Positions 10,721 through 22,667 of a stretch of DNA of 64,000 nt are shown in pieces. A program made the translations under genes and the position numbers. Within the stretch, counting starts at the first letter, position 1, and each line of letters begins with the position of its first letter. The notes under the pieces are model-generated. The model saw only the letters and a list, made by a program, of their open reading frames with translations. It searched no databases and had not been told where the DNA came from. The stretch is from Allium sativum (Eukaryota > Streptophyta > Magnoliopsida > Asparagales > Amaryllidaceae): assembly GCA_030737875.1 (NCBI GenBank), contig CM060915.1, positions 573,732,577 to 573,796,576 on the forward strand, in the 5' to 3' direction.

Positions 10721-11187
10721 AACAAAAGCGACATACGGATCAAGTAATATGAATATTTCTACTTAACTGGTACTTGTAAACTATAATAGCTAAAATAAGT
10801 AAACTAAAAATAATAATGACCACTCTAGATATTTTTATTCTAGTTTGAATCCTCGGTCCTACATCTAGTTGTAGGCTTATACTTGAACTTAACTAAGAAA
10901 GCACCTCCACTTCACCTAAAGATAAGGCATCTGTGTAACCTACAAGTATTTTAATACACTTTCCCAAGCATCTGAATGGGACTTTAACACCTTTGCTTGA
11001 GAAATAGAACAAGAATTCGAATACAAGGCAATAGTAACAATTGACTTGGTATGTTCAATATAACACTAATGATTCATTGTAGTACACCCTTCCTATAATC
11101 TTCCTCTGAGTGGCACATCATGTATTCATGAAGAGTACAGAAGTAATATAGTCAAAAGATGTGAGAATTGAATGTACTTGTGGCTAT
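10721..11187 (-). mobile_element. Decayed 5' LTR sequence next to the primer site
   Basis: Its position right of a minus-strand primer site makes it the U5 end of a 5' LTR. The first 100 bp (about 10,735-10,820) reappear inverted at about 12,640-12,725. No partner LTR of full length is visible, so its true length is unknown. Confidence 0.4.
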
Positions 11188-11541
11188 TTTTGAAAGAAAT
11201 TTGAGTATACGAAAACATAAGAGTGTAAAAGTAAGGTAGAGAATATAATGGAAGTAAACTGATAGATTTGATCTTGAATTCTTTTGTTATACATAAAGAT
11301 TTAACGATTTCAGCTTCTAATGAAGAGAATGATGAGCGAAAATAGCTGCAACCATTAGTAAAACCTCTTCATTAATGGTTGTAACTATTTCAGTTCATCA
11401 TTTCTCTTCGCCAATGGTTGCAATCATTAAATTTTTATATATAGCAAAGATTTCAATATCTAATCAATTAGTTTACTTTAATTGTAATATGTTTCTTGCT
11501 TTTACACTCTTATGTATTCTTATACTCAAATTTCTTTCAAA
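11188..11541. mobile_element. Fold-back (MITE-like) element with arms of about 170 bp
   Basis: The left arm begins TTTGAAAGAAATTTGAGTAT at 11,188 and the right arm ends with its reverse complement at 11,541. The two arms pair with modest divergence over about 170 bp up to a short loop containing AACCTCTTCA near 11,362. No reading frame is present. I could not find a convincing target duplication, so the superfamily is open. Confidence 0.7.
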
Positions 11542-11559
11542 CTAATCATAGAACATTCT

Positions 11560-12310
11560 TTTAAAAAAAACAAGTGCATATATAAATACCAATAAGGAGA
11601 TAATAACCAATCTCCAGTGGCTAACAAAACCAGCCTAGCATAAAACTAGGACACGCAAAAGCTGAAACCCCAAACTGACATACAACACAACCCCTACAAA
11701 ACATATGAAAACAAAATATCTCACTCACACCAATCCCAAAAAATAGCAGAGGAAACCAGCAGCACAAGCGAGGAACCAGAATCCAGAGAGCGGAAGTGGT
11801 GTAGCTCCAGCAACCCTACCAAAGACTCACTCTCCAGCCAAAAGAAGGAGCACCATCAATCTGATCAGGAACATACCAAGTAGCTAACCAAAAGTTGCCT
11901 CTCTAGCTCCTCCTCCTCAAAGCTGCAAGGATATCCATAGAACCAGGTAACACCGAAAACCCATTACCAAGAGCAAGCTAATCCAAGACCTGCACACGAA
12001 ATCCCAAAAAAAAGATCAAGGGGACTGGGAGGAAAACCCAGAAGGACAACACCACTTATGATTAAAAAAACAAGGCAAATCAACCAACACCTGCACTGGG
12101 AAAGGGGCCCAAGAAAGCATTGAAAATACGAGCCAAATTCTGCGAGTTAGAGCGAAGGATACCCACAAAAGGCCTTCCACAAAATGAAAAGAAAACATCA
12201 TCCTTAACACATCGAATGATGGAAGACGAGTTCATGGGAAACTTGTCAAACACATCCTTATTCCTAGCACATCATAGTACATTCAATGTGCATATTATTG
12301 CGATTAAGTT
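11560..12310 (-). mobile_element. Possible retroposon remnant
   Basis: A sharply bounded, less AT-rich block. Read on the minus strand it gives scattered protein-like stretches (for example CVKDDVFFSFCGRPFVGI near 12,140-12,190) and ends near 11,565 after a T-rich, then A-rich run, which would fit a LINE-like 3' end. I recognise no diagnostic motif, so this is a low-confidence call; a chimeric gene fragment is equally possible. Confidence 0.25.
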
Positions 12311-12639
12311 TTTTTAATACCCTTCACGAATACACGATATACCATTTAGAAGAATATTATATGAATAGTGAACTACAACGACTCATTTATGTTATACAGA
12401 ATGCATAACTCAATTGTTATAGTTACTCTTGTATTTGAAGTCATGTTCTTTTTTTCAGGAAACGCTATTGAAGTCATGGTCTACTGCTCAAGAAAATGTA
12501 CTGACATTTTGTTTGGTTGCTCAGGTGCATCTTCCTTCGAATGAAGTAGGGGTGTTGTATTAGTTAAATTTCAGAAAGAGTTTAGGACTGGATGTAAGAT
12601 TAGAGGTCTGAACTTGTGTGATAATCTCAGGTGTGATCG

Positions 12640-12725
12640 CTCTCATTTTTACTTTACTTATTTTAGCTATTATCATTTATAAGTACTTGTTAAATAGAAA
12701 TATTCATATAACTTGATATGTTCAT
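12640..12725 (+). repeat. Inverted copy of the LTR end at 10,735-10,820
   Basis: The reverse complement shares ATGAATATTTCTA, GTACTT and AATAGCTAAAATAAGTAAA in order with 10,735-10,820. The two copies face each other across about 1.8 kb holding the fold-back and the possible retroposon. Confidence 0.6.
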
Positions 12726-14582
12726 CACTTTCACTACTAGCTAGGCTAGCTGGGAAAATTTACCTAACAAAATTGGGAAAAAGCTTGCGTGCTTCTGGCT
12801 ACTTATCATGGATGATATCTCGTATCATCCCTAAGATCACACGACCAGTAGCCATAATTAATTGAGCAGACTTCTATGTGTCATTTCACTGACCTCGCAT
12901 TATCATGGCTTAGCCATAATTTAAATCTACCCAATATGTATACAACTCATCTTACTAACTTAAATTAACCCCTTGTAAGGAATATTTCTTTATTACACCT
13001 TAAATATTAGTTACTTTCATAAGGGGTATTTAAATGAAATTTGATTTCTAATATAATAAGCAGTCAATACATCATAATTGAACACATCTTACAATAATAT
13101 AGCTATATATAATCGCTCCTAATTTAAAATTCTAAACGTTCAAGATTTATGCCTTCAATTAACGTCAAATATCAATTCCTTCAACTACAATAATTGATAT
13201 AATAATATAAGTCTTTTCTTTTTCTCCATATAATCAGTAGTATCAAATTTCAAAGTATTCAAAACTGTGAAATTCAATGTCCTAATAAGAGTTTAAAATT
13301 TGAATAATGATTCAATAACATACATGTATATTATTATCCAACTCGGCATATTATATTAAACTTATTGTAAATAACATAAAACTATAGAAATCGCAATCCT
13401 TGTTTCAACTTCTATTCAACAACTCCTCAATTTAGTGGAATATTATAATTTACATGTAGAATTGAAGATGTAAACTATGAACATACTCGCTCTTTACACC
13501 ATACTCCTTAGTACATATTTCGTAGCCAAAATCTAAGTGGAAGTGAGAGTAAATTTGAAATAACAAAATAGATTGTAAAACTATATTGTTCTAATGAATT
13601 CAATGTAACTTAATTGAGATTTCCAACGAGAGTTGACATTTCGCATAATAGGAATTTTGGGGGGAATTTGTTTTATTTTCACAATCGCAAAACACCTTAG
13701 GCATATTCAAATCCATAAATACACTAAACAATTACTAGAATAAGAATATTAAGGTTTCCACTAATAGCTTATCTTTAGCTTTTTCTATATTGATTTGGAA
13801 TGCCAATATATTCCTTTCTATAACTTTTTCTTTTAATGTACATACAGAGTAAGGGATTGATGTGTGTGTGTGTCTGTGTACTATTTGTTATATTTAGAGA
13901 GTTTGAAAGTTAAGATAAGAGAATAGAATAAATATAGAAGGATTGGAATCCTTACCTGAATTTCAACTTGAATTTATATATCTAACTTAAAGAGAGAAAT
14001 GGCAGAAGTTCGCCGAATTCCCAATCAATTTGTGTGAACAAAGGTGGATGGGTAGGGTTCTATTTATATGTGTTGAAATGAACCAAAACTGTTGGATGAA
14101 ATAGAGTTAAATGGAAGAATTTGGGCCCTTATATCAACATAAAACCATAGCCACCACTAGAGGAACCGTTGACTTTTTAGGGGTTAGGGCTCGACTCCCT
14201 ATTATGTAGAGGGAATTATTTTTATTTTTATTTTTATTACATTTTTTACTTCTCTTATTAACTTTTAACATTAATGTTAATGTTATTGATTTCTTATCCC
14301 ATAAATCTATCCTTAATTAATTATTGAAATTTATTGTTTCTTTAATTTTTAAATTAAATTATTGTTAAACCTTAAACTCCATAAGTTCATAACTTTTGCA
14401 TTTGAGCTCTGTTTTAAGCATATTATATATGAAAACTTATTAGAATTTCGATAGGAATGCAATGGTGCTACTTTCACAATCCAAATTCAGCTTTTATAAA
14501 ATTTTCATTTTTATTCCTATTTTACTTATTCAATTTCTCTTGATTTAATTATTTAATTAATGTTAATTTTATAAGGTGTTAT
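12726..14582 (-). mobile_element. Decayed chromovirus-like LTR with TATA box
   Basis: The right end reads AAGGTGTTATATTCTCG followed by TTAGAAGAATTTTGTCTTCGAAG, a familiar junction between a chromovirus LTR end and its polypurine tract read on the minus strand. A minus-strand TATA box (CATATAAATAGAACCC) lies at about 14,055-14,072, giving a U3 of about 0.5 kb. The left limit is not visible; I stop at the inverted repeat. This is an inference from family resemblance. Confidence 0.45.
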
Positions 14583-15542
14583 ATTCTCGTGCCTTAGAAG
14601 AATTTTGTCTTCGAAGTCTTTCCAAGAGCGATAACGTAAGCACCATAACATCAGTGTTATACAACCAAGGTATCTACACAATCATCTACCCAAACAAAGT
14701 GTATTATGATTAGGCGTGCTATTAATAACGCAATTCTAGCTTGAGTGTGATTGTATCATGTAAATATCTATCCAAACACCCTAAATATGCATAAGATCTC
14801 TACATGAGTGTAAACTGACAGTGAAAAAAATATAGCAATCATCCCTACCATCCAACATAGGAACCATAATGCAACTAATATCTAATTTTAGAGTGAAAAC
14901 TTTGTCAGGGAAAAGCTAAGGATCCTTAATTTTATTTTTTTCCTAATAAACATTGTTCGTCCACTACTTCAATTGCATTATCCATAATAGTCAAAATCCT
15001 CAGTCAGTCCTTAATCCTTTTAACTTTCTTCGGGTTTTTTAAAATATATCTGTTACTCAATTTATTTTCTTTCATAGATATTGTATAAATTTCCCCAAGC
15101 AGTCCCTATAATTTCTTTCCCTCTCATTAGTTACGAGTTAATTGTCTGTTAAATTGTAGTTAATGTCCATAAATCTTAATCTCTTAATCATTAATTTATA
15201 TGTACCTAGTCATAACTTATGCTATACCTGCATTCATATTTTGGTCGCTGAGCATTATTACGCACGTATACTAACTTCTAAATTGGAGTGCTTATTTCTG
15301 CATTTTTAATTTATTAAATTATACTTAAAAGGACTACCGTTACAATCCCCACAAATTTATCTTAATTGAAACTTTGCTTTTGTTTGAATTTATATAGAAT
15401 TGTCCCTTTTCTTTTTGTTGAAAGGGATAGTATAAATAATGGAAAGTACATTCATATCTTCCGTATCTTTTTCTCTTTCGTACATCCCTTGTTAAATTGA
15501 ACAACACAATTTTGTACTTATTTTGGACAGGAAAATATCATG
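14583..15542. other. AT-rich stretch without recognisable genes
   Basis: The first 60 bp look like the polypurine side of the preceding LTR. GACTACCGTTACAATCCCC near 15,331 resembles another LTR end, but I could not find its start. No coding signal is visible. Confidence 0.35.
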
Positions 15543-15705
15543 AAGGACAAAATGAACAAAAAATTGTTCCATAAGGACAAATTTTAGTGTAAATGGCGGA
15601 ATTACAGTGGCCCCCTGAATTCCTCCCTTTACACTAAAATTTGTCCTTATGATAAAATTTTGTCCCTCTGTACTTATGGAACAATTTTTTTTTCAATTTG
15701 TCCTT
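15543..15705. mobile_element. Fold-back element or inverted LTR fragments
   Basis: The left arm 15,543-15,593 (AAGGACAAAATGAACAAAAA through TTTTAGTGTAAA) is repeated inverted at 15,628-15,705, where the right arm has about 24 extra bases including GGGACAAAATTTTATC. The 34-bp loop contains GGCGGAATTACAGTGG. The structure is clear; the class is unknown and no target duplication was found. Confidence 0.7.
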
Positions 15706-16202
15706 GAGGATAAAAACCCCTTCGAATATGGTAATTTATAGAATTACACGAAACAGATATTGCTTCAAATAAATTGAAATGTAGAAAGTTACATTCTAAG
15801 CTATGTAGGACAACCAAATTTATAGTCCAACCATGGATATGAAACACCTTTACATTTTTACCAACTTCTTTAAATATAGAGTTGGGACTATAAACCCTTA
15901 TCTGCCCTACCTAGGTCATGATCTGCATCAACTCCATAAAAATATTCAATATAAACCTATAATTATGGGAATCATACAAAATAATATATCTTCATAAACT
16001 TATTTCATTAAATTAAAAATAAGCACTTACTACCTCATTTCTTGCAAAACTTAAATTCTTACCAACATTAAACACAAAATTCAAAATCTCCATCTTTGAA
16101 AATGTAAATTTAAAAAAGTTTAACAAAAATTCAAAATTCCTTGATTCCAAATTGGAGCAAACTAATTTCCCTTTTCAGAAATTTCTTCATTAAAACTTAT
16201 TC
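15706..16202. other. AT-rich spacer, nothing recognised
   Basis: Low-complexity A/T-rich sequence up to the Copia insertion. Possibly LTR debris, without a motif to support it. Confidence 0.3.
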
Positions 16203-16207
16203 CTGCA

Positions 16208-16626
16208 TGTTAGGGTTTCCCCGAGATCACAACACAATTAGATTTTGAAAGTGCGAAGAAGATAACAATAACAAGCAAATTCCACCAAATAAACCTTTAT
16301 TATTCCACCAATTAATTACAAAGAAAGACCTAACATTGAGAAGATGTCTCAATCCCTAAAAGAAAAAACAAGTTTTTCTCTTTCAAAAGTGCAAATAAAT
16401 CTCTCTCTAATGAGATACTTATATAGGCAAATGGAAAGACTAGATCTATACCCAATTGGACCCTAAAATATCTCAGAAATAAATACTCCTTAAAACTTGT
16501 TCAAAATAAAAAAATTCCTAAAATATCTCAACAAATCCATTTAACTCGGTCAACATGTCCTAAAATCCCGCAATTTCCAATATCTCCACTTTAATATCCA
16601 TGTGATAAATATCACAAACCATAACA
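16208..16626 (-). repeat. Left LTR (3' LTR) of the compact Copia element
   Basis: It begins TGTTAGGGTTTCCCCGAG and ends CCATAACA. On the minus strand the bases just before it (AAGGTGGAG, 16,627-16,635) make a short polypurine tract, as expected at the 3' LTR. Confidence 0.92.
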
Positions 16627-16763
16627 CTCCACCTTGATATGAAATCACTCGAACGCTCAAAAAACCACCCCCAAACTATGCATTTCCCTAATGAGATGCG
16701 CCACATAAAAGATTTCAAAATTGCTTGTAATACCACAATGGCCTCCATGTTGACTTTATGGCT

Positions 16764-17246
16764 TTACGTTGATGGCTCCACCTTGATTCTAATGAACTCG
16801 CCTCTCCTAATCCAATTTGAGAACTCATAACATTCCACCGTTTTTCCAAGCAATTTATAAATGTTATCATTTTCCCGCTTTACGCGCAGAAGCTCCTTGT
16901 TACCCCTCCAAACTCTTGTAACTCCACCTCTAGTCGAGAAATTGCAACCTTTTTGTTCCAACTGTCCAATTGAATCAAGATTCTTGTTAATTTCTGGGAT
17001 GTACCTAACTCCCGTTAGCTTTACCACCTTTCCATCATTCATCTTCAATCGAACTGAACCTATGCCTTTAACATGCAAATCTCGACTGTCGGCGGATTTC
17101 ACTTTACTACTTTGTTCTTCATAATCAATAAATGCTTCCTTTTGATGGCACACGTGGAAACAAGCTCCTGAATCAAGTATCCAATCTTTGCTTTTGTCTT
17201 TATTAACGCATAAAACATTTCCTTCAATCTCCTCACTAAAATTCAC
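16764..17246 (-). CDS. Copia aspartic protease region
   Basis: A 160-residue frame. DWILDSGACFHVC at about residues 20-32 is the gag-pre-integrase/protease motif of Copia, with the catalytic D-S-G triad; GVRYIPEINKNLDSIGQLE at about residues 79-97 is the conserved region downstream. The protease cuts the polyprotein into mature Gag. It is separated from the gag frame by a short stretch with an in-frame stop near 17,250. The usual GAG-pre-integrase segment begins (DNIYKLLG) and then the frame runs directly toward the LTR, so the deletion removed integrase onward. Confidence 0.85.
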   Translation of the reverse strand: MNFSEEIEGNVLCVNKDKSKDWILDSGACFHVCHQKEAFIDYEEQSSKVKSADSRDLHVKGIGSVRLKMNDGKVVKLTGVRYIPEINKNLDSIGQLEQKGCNFSTRGGVTRVWRGNKELLRVKRENDNIYKLLGKTVECYEFSNWIRRGEFIRIKVEPST

Positions 17247-17285
17247 TTAATTACCGTTATTATTTTGTTCATCAATCTTTTCTTC

Positions 17286-18066
17286 CTATGCCTTCATCTT
17301 CTCCTTATCCCATTTAAGCTTGTGGCAAAATCTCAGTTGATGACCGGGTTTGTCACAGTAAAAACAAACATATTCTTTTTTCATGTCCGATCTATTTGAT
17401 TGCCTTTCCATATTTCGTTGACTATCCCTCCTTGCAATAAAAGTTTTTTCAATTGGAGTTTCAATTTCCGTTTCCTCCTTATCTTTTCCTTCCTTAAGGC
17501 TCATCCTCTGCATCTCTTCATTAAGCAATCTACTAATCACGGACCCCATTGAAACAACGCCATCCGAATTTGAGTTATTCAATGCAACCACAAGTGTTTC
17601 CCAACTTTCTGGCAATGAACTCATCATCATTAAAGCTTGTGTTTCATCATCCACCTTGAAATTCACGGTAGCCAATTGATTCACAATTTCCTGAAAATCA
17701 CTAAGATGCTCCCCAATTGATCCACCTCCCTTAAGCTTCAGATTCACCAACCTTCTCATAAGAAGAGTCTTATTTGTTGCAGAGTTCTTCGCATAAACCC
17801 CTTCCAATTTCTTCCATATAGCATAAGCTGATGTTTCATTAGCAACAATATGAAACACTGAATTATCCAAAAAAACATCGAATAGATGCAGCGGCCTTCC
17901 TATCCATAGTCGCCCATTTTGCTTCGGATAGATTGCTAGGTTTTTCCCCATTATTCTCCAGTGGCTGATGAAGATCATTAAGATAAAGAAAATCTTCCAT
18001 CTTTGCCTTCCATAATCCCCAATTTCTTCCATTAAGCTTTTCAATAACCATTTTATCCATATTCAA
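17286..18066 (-). pseudogene. Copia gag with zinc knuckle, one frameshift
   Basis: The N-terminus MNMDKMVIEKLNGRNWGLWK (from 18,066) has the N/Y..W..M start of Copia gag; the frame changes near 17,870-17,900. The main part then runs to 17,286 with AIWKKLEGVYA, LMRRLVNLKLKGGGSIGEHL, MMMSSLPESWETLV and LNEEMQRM, the typical UBN2-like helices, and a zinc knuckle CFYCDKPGHQLRFC (about 17,310-17,355) that packages RNA. It ends with KEKMKA and a stop. An alternative Met at 18,044 gives a 252-residue frame whose first 50 residues look like wrong-frame sequence, so the 18,066 start is preferred. Confidence 0.85.
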
Positions 18067-18093
18067 ACCCTCTCCAAAAAAATTGTGCAGAAG

Positions 18094-18105
18094 GCTCTGA
18101 TACCA
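18094..18105 (-). other. tRNA primer binding site (initiator Met), exact
   Basis: The minus strand reads TGGTATCAGAGC, 2 nt inside the right LTR. It confirms the minus orientation of the compact Copia element. Confidence 0.92.
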
Positions 18106-18107
18106 AT

Positions 18108-18526
18108 TGTTAGGGTTTCCCCGAGATCACTACACAATTAGATTTTGAAAGAGCGAAGAAGATAACAATAACAAGCAAATTCCACCAAATAAACCTTTAT
18201 TATTCCACCAATTAATTAAAAAGAAAGACCTAAAATTGAGAAGATATCTCAATCCTTAAAAACAAAAACAAGTTTTTCTAGCTCAAAAGTGCAAATAAAT
18301 CTCTCTCTAATGAGATGCTTATATAGGCAAATGGAAAGACTAGCTCTATACCCAATTGGGCCCTAAAATATCTCAGAAATAAATACTCCTTAAAACTTGT
18401 TCAAAATAAAACTTTTCCTAAAATATCTCAACAAATCCATAAAACTCGATCAACATGTCCTAAAATCCCACAACTTCCAAAATCTCCACTTTAATATCCA
18501 TGTGATAAATATTACAAACCATAACA
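18108..18526 (-). repeat. Right LTR (5' LTR) of the compact Copia element
   Basis: It has the same length (419 bp) and termini as the left LTR. The minus-strand TATA-like sequence (CCTATATAAG) lies at about 18,316-18,325. Confidence 0.92.
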
Positions 18527-18531
18527 CTGCA

Positions 18532-21500
18532 AAAGTAAACTTTTAACTCATCGCATCCAAAAAATTCTTGGTTTTCATAAAGGAACTTTGAAATACTTTC
18601 CTCTCGACTTACTAAAATAAAGACTAACTCCTTTTTGAAAATGATATCTTTAGCACAAAAGATTCAAAACTAGATAATTAGTCCAGAATAACAGTTATAT
18701 CATTTTGATATATACAGTAACATTTATTACTCAAATTATATTGTCATTTGGAAAAACATGAACTTTGCTCATAACTCTTAAATTCTTTTGCAATTCGTTT
18801 CTTTGACAAATCTAATATTTTTATTATTCAAGTAAGTTCTGAATTCAACTTGGGAAAAAATATGAAAAACTATCTTTACATATATGATTTCTGCAATATA
18901 CAATAAAATTCAACTTTATTATAATGTGTCTTGCAAATCCATTTAATTTGTCAAAGGTACCTTTTACAACTTTAAATGATGGCAGAATAGCTGAAATAGG
19001 CAAAGATAATGTGTATCTTATTATTGTTGCACTTCTCATATCTCAATAATTTCTGAACTTGAATTTTATGATTCTATTACTATCTAAATTTCAGTCATCA
19101 TTCGATGCATTTCCTTATATAGGAATTTTCTATTTTCCATTTCTATTGGTCATATATATCTTTCTATTTTCCATTCCTTATTCTAATAGATATTATATTC
19201 ATTTATGCACTCCTTCAAAAAATTTAGAAAAGAACTTTCAAGTTTATAAAGTATGAAAAACCACATAAAAAATAGGGGAATTTCCAAACAAAGAATCAAA
19301 AGTTTAAAAAATTTAATTCAACAACAAAATTAAAATTGAGAAGTTGATAAATGAAAACCACCTCTCCATTTTTGGAAATTTCCCTACTCACAAGATCTTC
19401 ATTTGAAAATGTTTCAAAAAAAACACTTTCAAAACATTCAAGGAATTTCCAAAGAAACTTTTTATCAGCTTCTTTCTTAAGATTTGGGATTAAAAGTTGT
19501 TCTTTTCTTTGATTTTCCTACTTAATCTTTTGAATAATCAGGTTATCTCTTTGTAGTGATTAATGTACACCTTCCTACGAAAGTTTGTTCAGCTCCTAAA
19601 ATCCTTACTTCCGTATTTTTATTAATATATTATTAATATCTTACATCTTTATTTGTTAATTCAATAAATGTCCATTTTGCTGTATTCAATGGTTTTTATC
19701 CTAATGGACGTTTTCTAAGACATTTGCTTATTCATTTGCTTGTTCTTTATCTTCCCATAATTAGCTTGCTTGTCTCATTAATTTATTTAACTGGGTTGGA
19801 ACCCGTGCTTCGTACACGGGTATTTATGTGACAATGCTTGTAGTGTAATCAAGGTAGATGTGTGAATTAATAATGGGCTGGACATACATTTTAGTGTAGG
19901 TGATACAAATTACCGAAGATGCAATGCATGCTTATTGCATGAAAATATAGACAAATGTGATTCATTTCTAAAGTGTTCCATTTCTACCTTTAATTTTGTT
20001 TGTAAATCTTGATGCTATTATTCATATAAAGTTAGGATACATGCATGTAGCATGTTGGCGTATAGTTGAATATAACTCAAGTTAGGAAACATCAAAATCA
20101 ATTCAAGTTTCATTAATGTCCAGCCGCAAAGATTTTAAAAATTAAAGGTAATTATAAGTAGATTTTCCATCAACTGTGTAGTTTGAAACCATGTTCATGA
20201 ATTTTGATTTGTGAGCAGTAGATTATTGAATTTTAGCTTTACACTGACATTATAAGTTAGTTCTACTAACATTTAGTTGCCACAATCCCAAGATCGCACA
20301 ATCTAAATTTTATGTTAAATCCAATTCATTATCTTATATAAAATTTCATGAATTTGTTTCAGTTTAACTTGTCTACTTAGATTACATGTTTTTGAAATTC
20401 TTTCATTTTTGACAGTATGATTTTTCTGTCAAATTCACAAATACCCCTTCCACCATGCCTATGAACAGACATGCTAATATCACTACACTCAGAAGTCCAA
20501 TTTGTAACGTCATTCGTAAAAATGTGGAGCACGTTAAAAGAAATGACATGCACACATAGCAGCCATGTCAACTATGTAGAAAAAAAATGTTGTTCCTAAT
20601 TACCCAGAAGAACCACTTCCTTGCCCTACATACACTCAACAATTTTTCCTTGTTATATAGTCCTTTTTTTTTACTTTTTTGTTTTGTAATACATCAACCA
20701 TGCATGGAAAAAAGAAACAGACTTAGAGAAAAAAAATTCGTACTTAGTTTATTACTGAGTACTTGTGTGAATGTGGATGCAACATGTGCATTTACAATTG
20801 ATAAACAGATGTATTGATTCTCATTTTTGACAAAGAAAAGTTTATTACTTTCAACTCGCATACACACAATTAGTCAATTTATATTAATGAGCACATTGAG
20901 AAAATTAAAACTTACCACATTAGTCATCAACAGAGAACAATCCATGGAAGACTGGATTTTGTAAGTTTAATTTGTTAAAGCAGATGGAAATAGTACTTAG
21001 AATTATTATGCTATACGCATAGGATTTCTCATGAGTTCGCGGGTCTTCATTCAGCAGTAAGCCGAAAACGGACAATCACATAACTGTTCATATGGACCAT
21101 ATTCCAAGATTAACTATAAAAGATCGTTCGTATAAATTCCCTCTTTTGGAACTTTAATTTATATTCTTGTAAACGATCATTATTCTTGAAATTGTAAGTT
21201 GTTCATTTCTTTTTTCCTTCCCTATATATAGGGAAGAGTTAACTTTAAGTTAAATTTGCATATTATTTGTTTTTCTGGTCGTCTGTTGTGCACCCCCAAC
21301 CAAGGCTGGAATTACGTCTTGTTATGTTAAAATTGTTTGTGTTTTCACAGTATGTTATCATATACGGTGTACGATAAATTGAAATTTCCTACAACTGGTA
21401 GCTCAATTATTTGTGTTTCATTTAGATAATAATTATTAGTTTTGACTGTAAGATTACGGCATAGTTGTATGAACGGTATTATTTTCAGTTGCGTAATTAT

Positions 21501-22650
21501 TTTATAAAGTAATGCACATGCCATATTTAAATAAGTGTATTTTCTTTCCTTTTCAAGACCTACATACAATTCTTTAGTTACACAAAATAAGCTATAAAAA
21601 TGTAATTTTAACATATTCAACAGAAAATGTACATATTCATAAATTAGCAGTAAATGCGAAATGAATAAATTTCTATATAACAAAGTATAATTTGCAGTTT
21701 CTACATATCATAATTTAATTACAGTGTAATGAATCAAATAATGAATAATCAATTGCTAATGTCGCTCTACATACCAGAAGTTGCAAATTTTGTCAATATA
21801 CTATACCTTTGTTTCATGATAATCTTTTTGAATGTTAACAGTATAGATCTTTAGCCCAACAGAAGAAAAGGAAGACATAAATCCAGCACATATAAAAAGG
21901 CCCAAATCATTCAAACAGTGATGATGCACAGACAGTATAAGTTATCCTTTTTTGGTCAATATACATAGTTATTATAAGTTATCCTTTTTTGGTCTATTGA
22001 CATTGAAGTTTGGATTAGCTGGTTATTGGGTTTAGGACAAATGAGCCTTAATGGATTATGCCAAACTTCAATCGACACACTAACCTTGCTGCTAAAACAT
22101 GAGGAGGTAAAACCCAGAAAGGATTTAATGATTAAAATACATGGCCAAACTAATATTAATGTGCTACGCTACAAAGGAGTCATGTAGCATGCAAAGCCAT
22201 GAAAGAGCTAGTTTGGGACCAGCGCTATGACCACCCATGAAAAACCCACCACAATCGTAGTTACCGCGAGTCGACTCAGCGACAATCGGACCAAACACTC
22301 AATTCAAGTTGGTCTACGTTTCTTCAGTCCACGATTAATGCAGCAAGTTATTAACAGAATCCTTTGCCACCTTAAATGAGACTATCGAAACATTAAACCT
22401 TGCACTGTATCATTAGAATGAATATAATAAATTGTTAGCTCCCCCAGTTTTTATAACTATAGTAGATTTTTGAAAATATTCGAATATAATAGCATTACAT
22501 CATACCTCATATATGATATATTGACCTAAGATCTCTAAAAACCCAATAAAAAATTTATGTATCATGAAAAACTTAAAGCTTATAAAAAACCTTGCAAATA
22601 GGTGAACAGGTTTTAGAACTTGAAACCATGTAAGCTTTTAAAAATATATT
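18532..22650. other. Low-copy-looking AT-rich DNA, no gene recognised
   Basis: I examined both strands for protein motifs and found none I can name. The short frames at 20,377-20,571, 20,587-20,817 and 21,345-21,683 show no domain and are no longer than expected by chance in AT-rich sequence. A short perfect hairpin (ACCCGTG / CACGGGT) lies at 19,800-19,820. Confidence 0.5.
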
Positions 22651-22667
22651 GGAAATTTTAGGGTATT

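Larger units (their letters stand above)
16203..18531 (-). mobile_element. Compact non-autonomous Copia element (gag and protease only)
   Basis: LTRs 16,208-16,626 and 18,108-18,526 are each 419 bp, flanked by a perfect CTGCA duplication at 16,203-16,207 and 18,527-18,531. Only about 1.48 kb lies between them. The order on the minus strand is LTR, primer site, gag, zinc knuckle, protease, then straight to the polypurine tract and the other LTR. Integrase, reverse transcriptase and RNase H are absent, so it must rely on a full Copia element. The LTRs differ at scattered sites only, and the termini are clean. Confidence 0.92.

Noticed and set aside
10426..10743. 105-residue minus-strand frame
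   Set aside because: It spans the primer binding site and translates GATCTCGG/CGATAT repeats, so coding is unlikely.
12462..12620. Exon-like stretch between TTTTTTTCAG and CTCAGGTG
   Set aside because: Splice-like borders, but neither frame resembles a known protein and one stops quickly.
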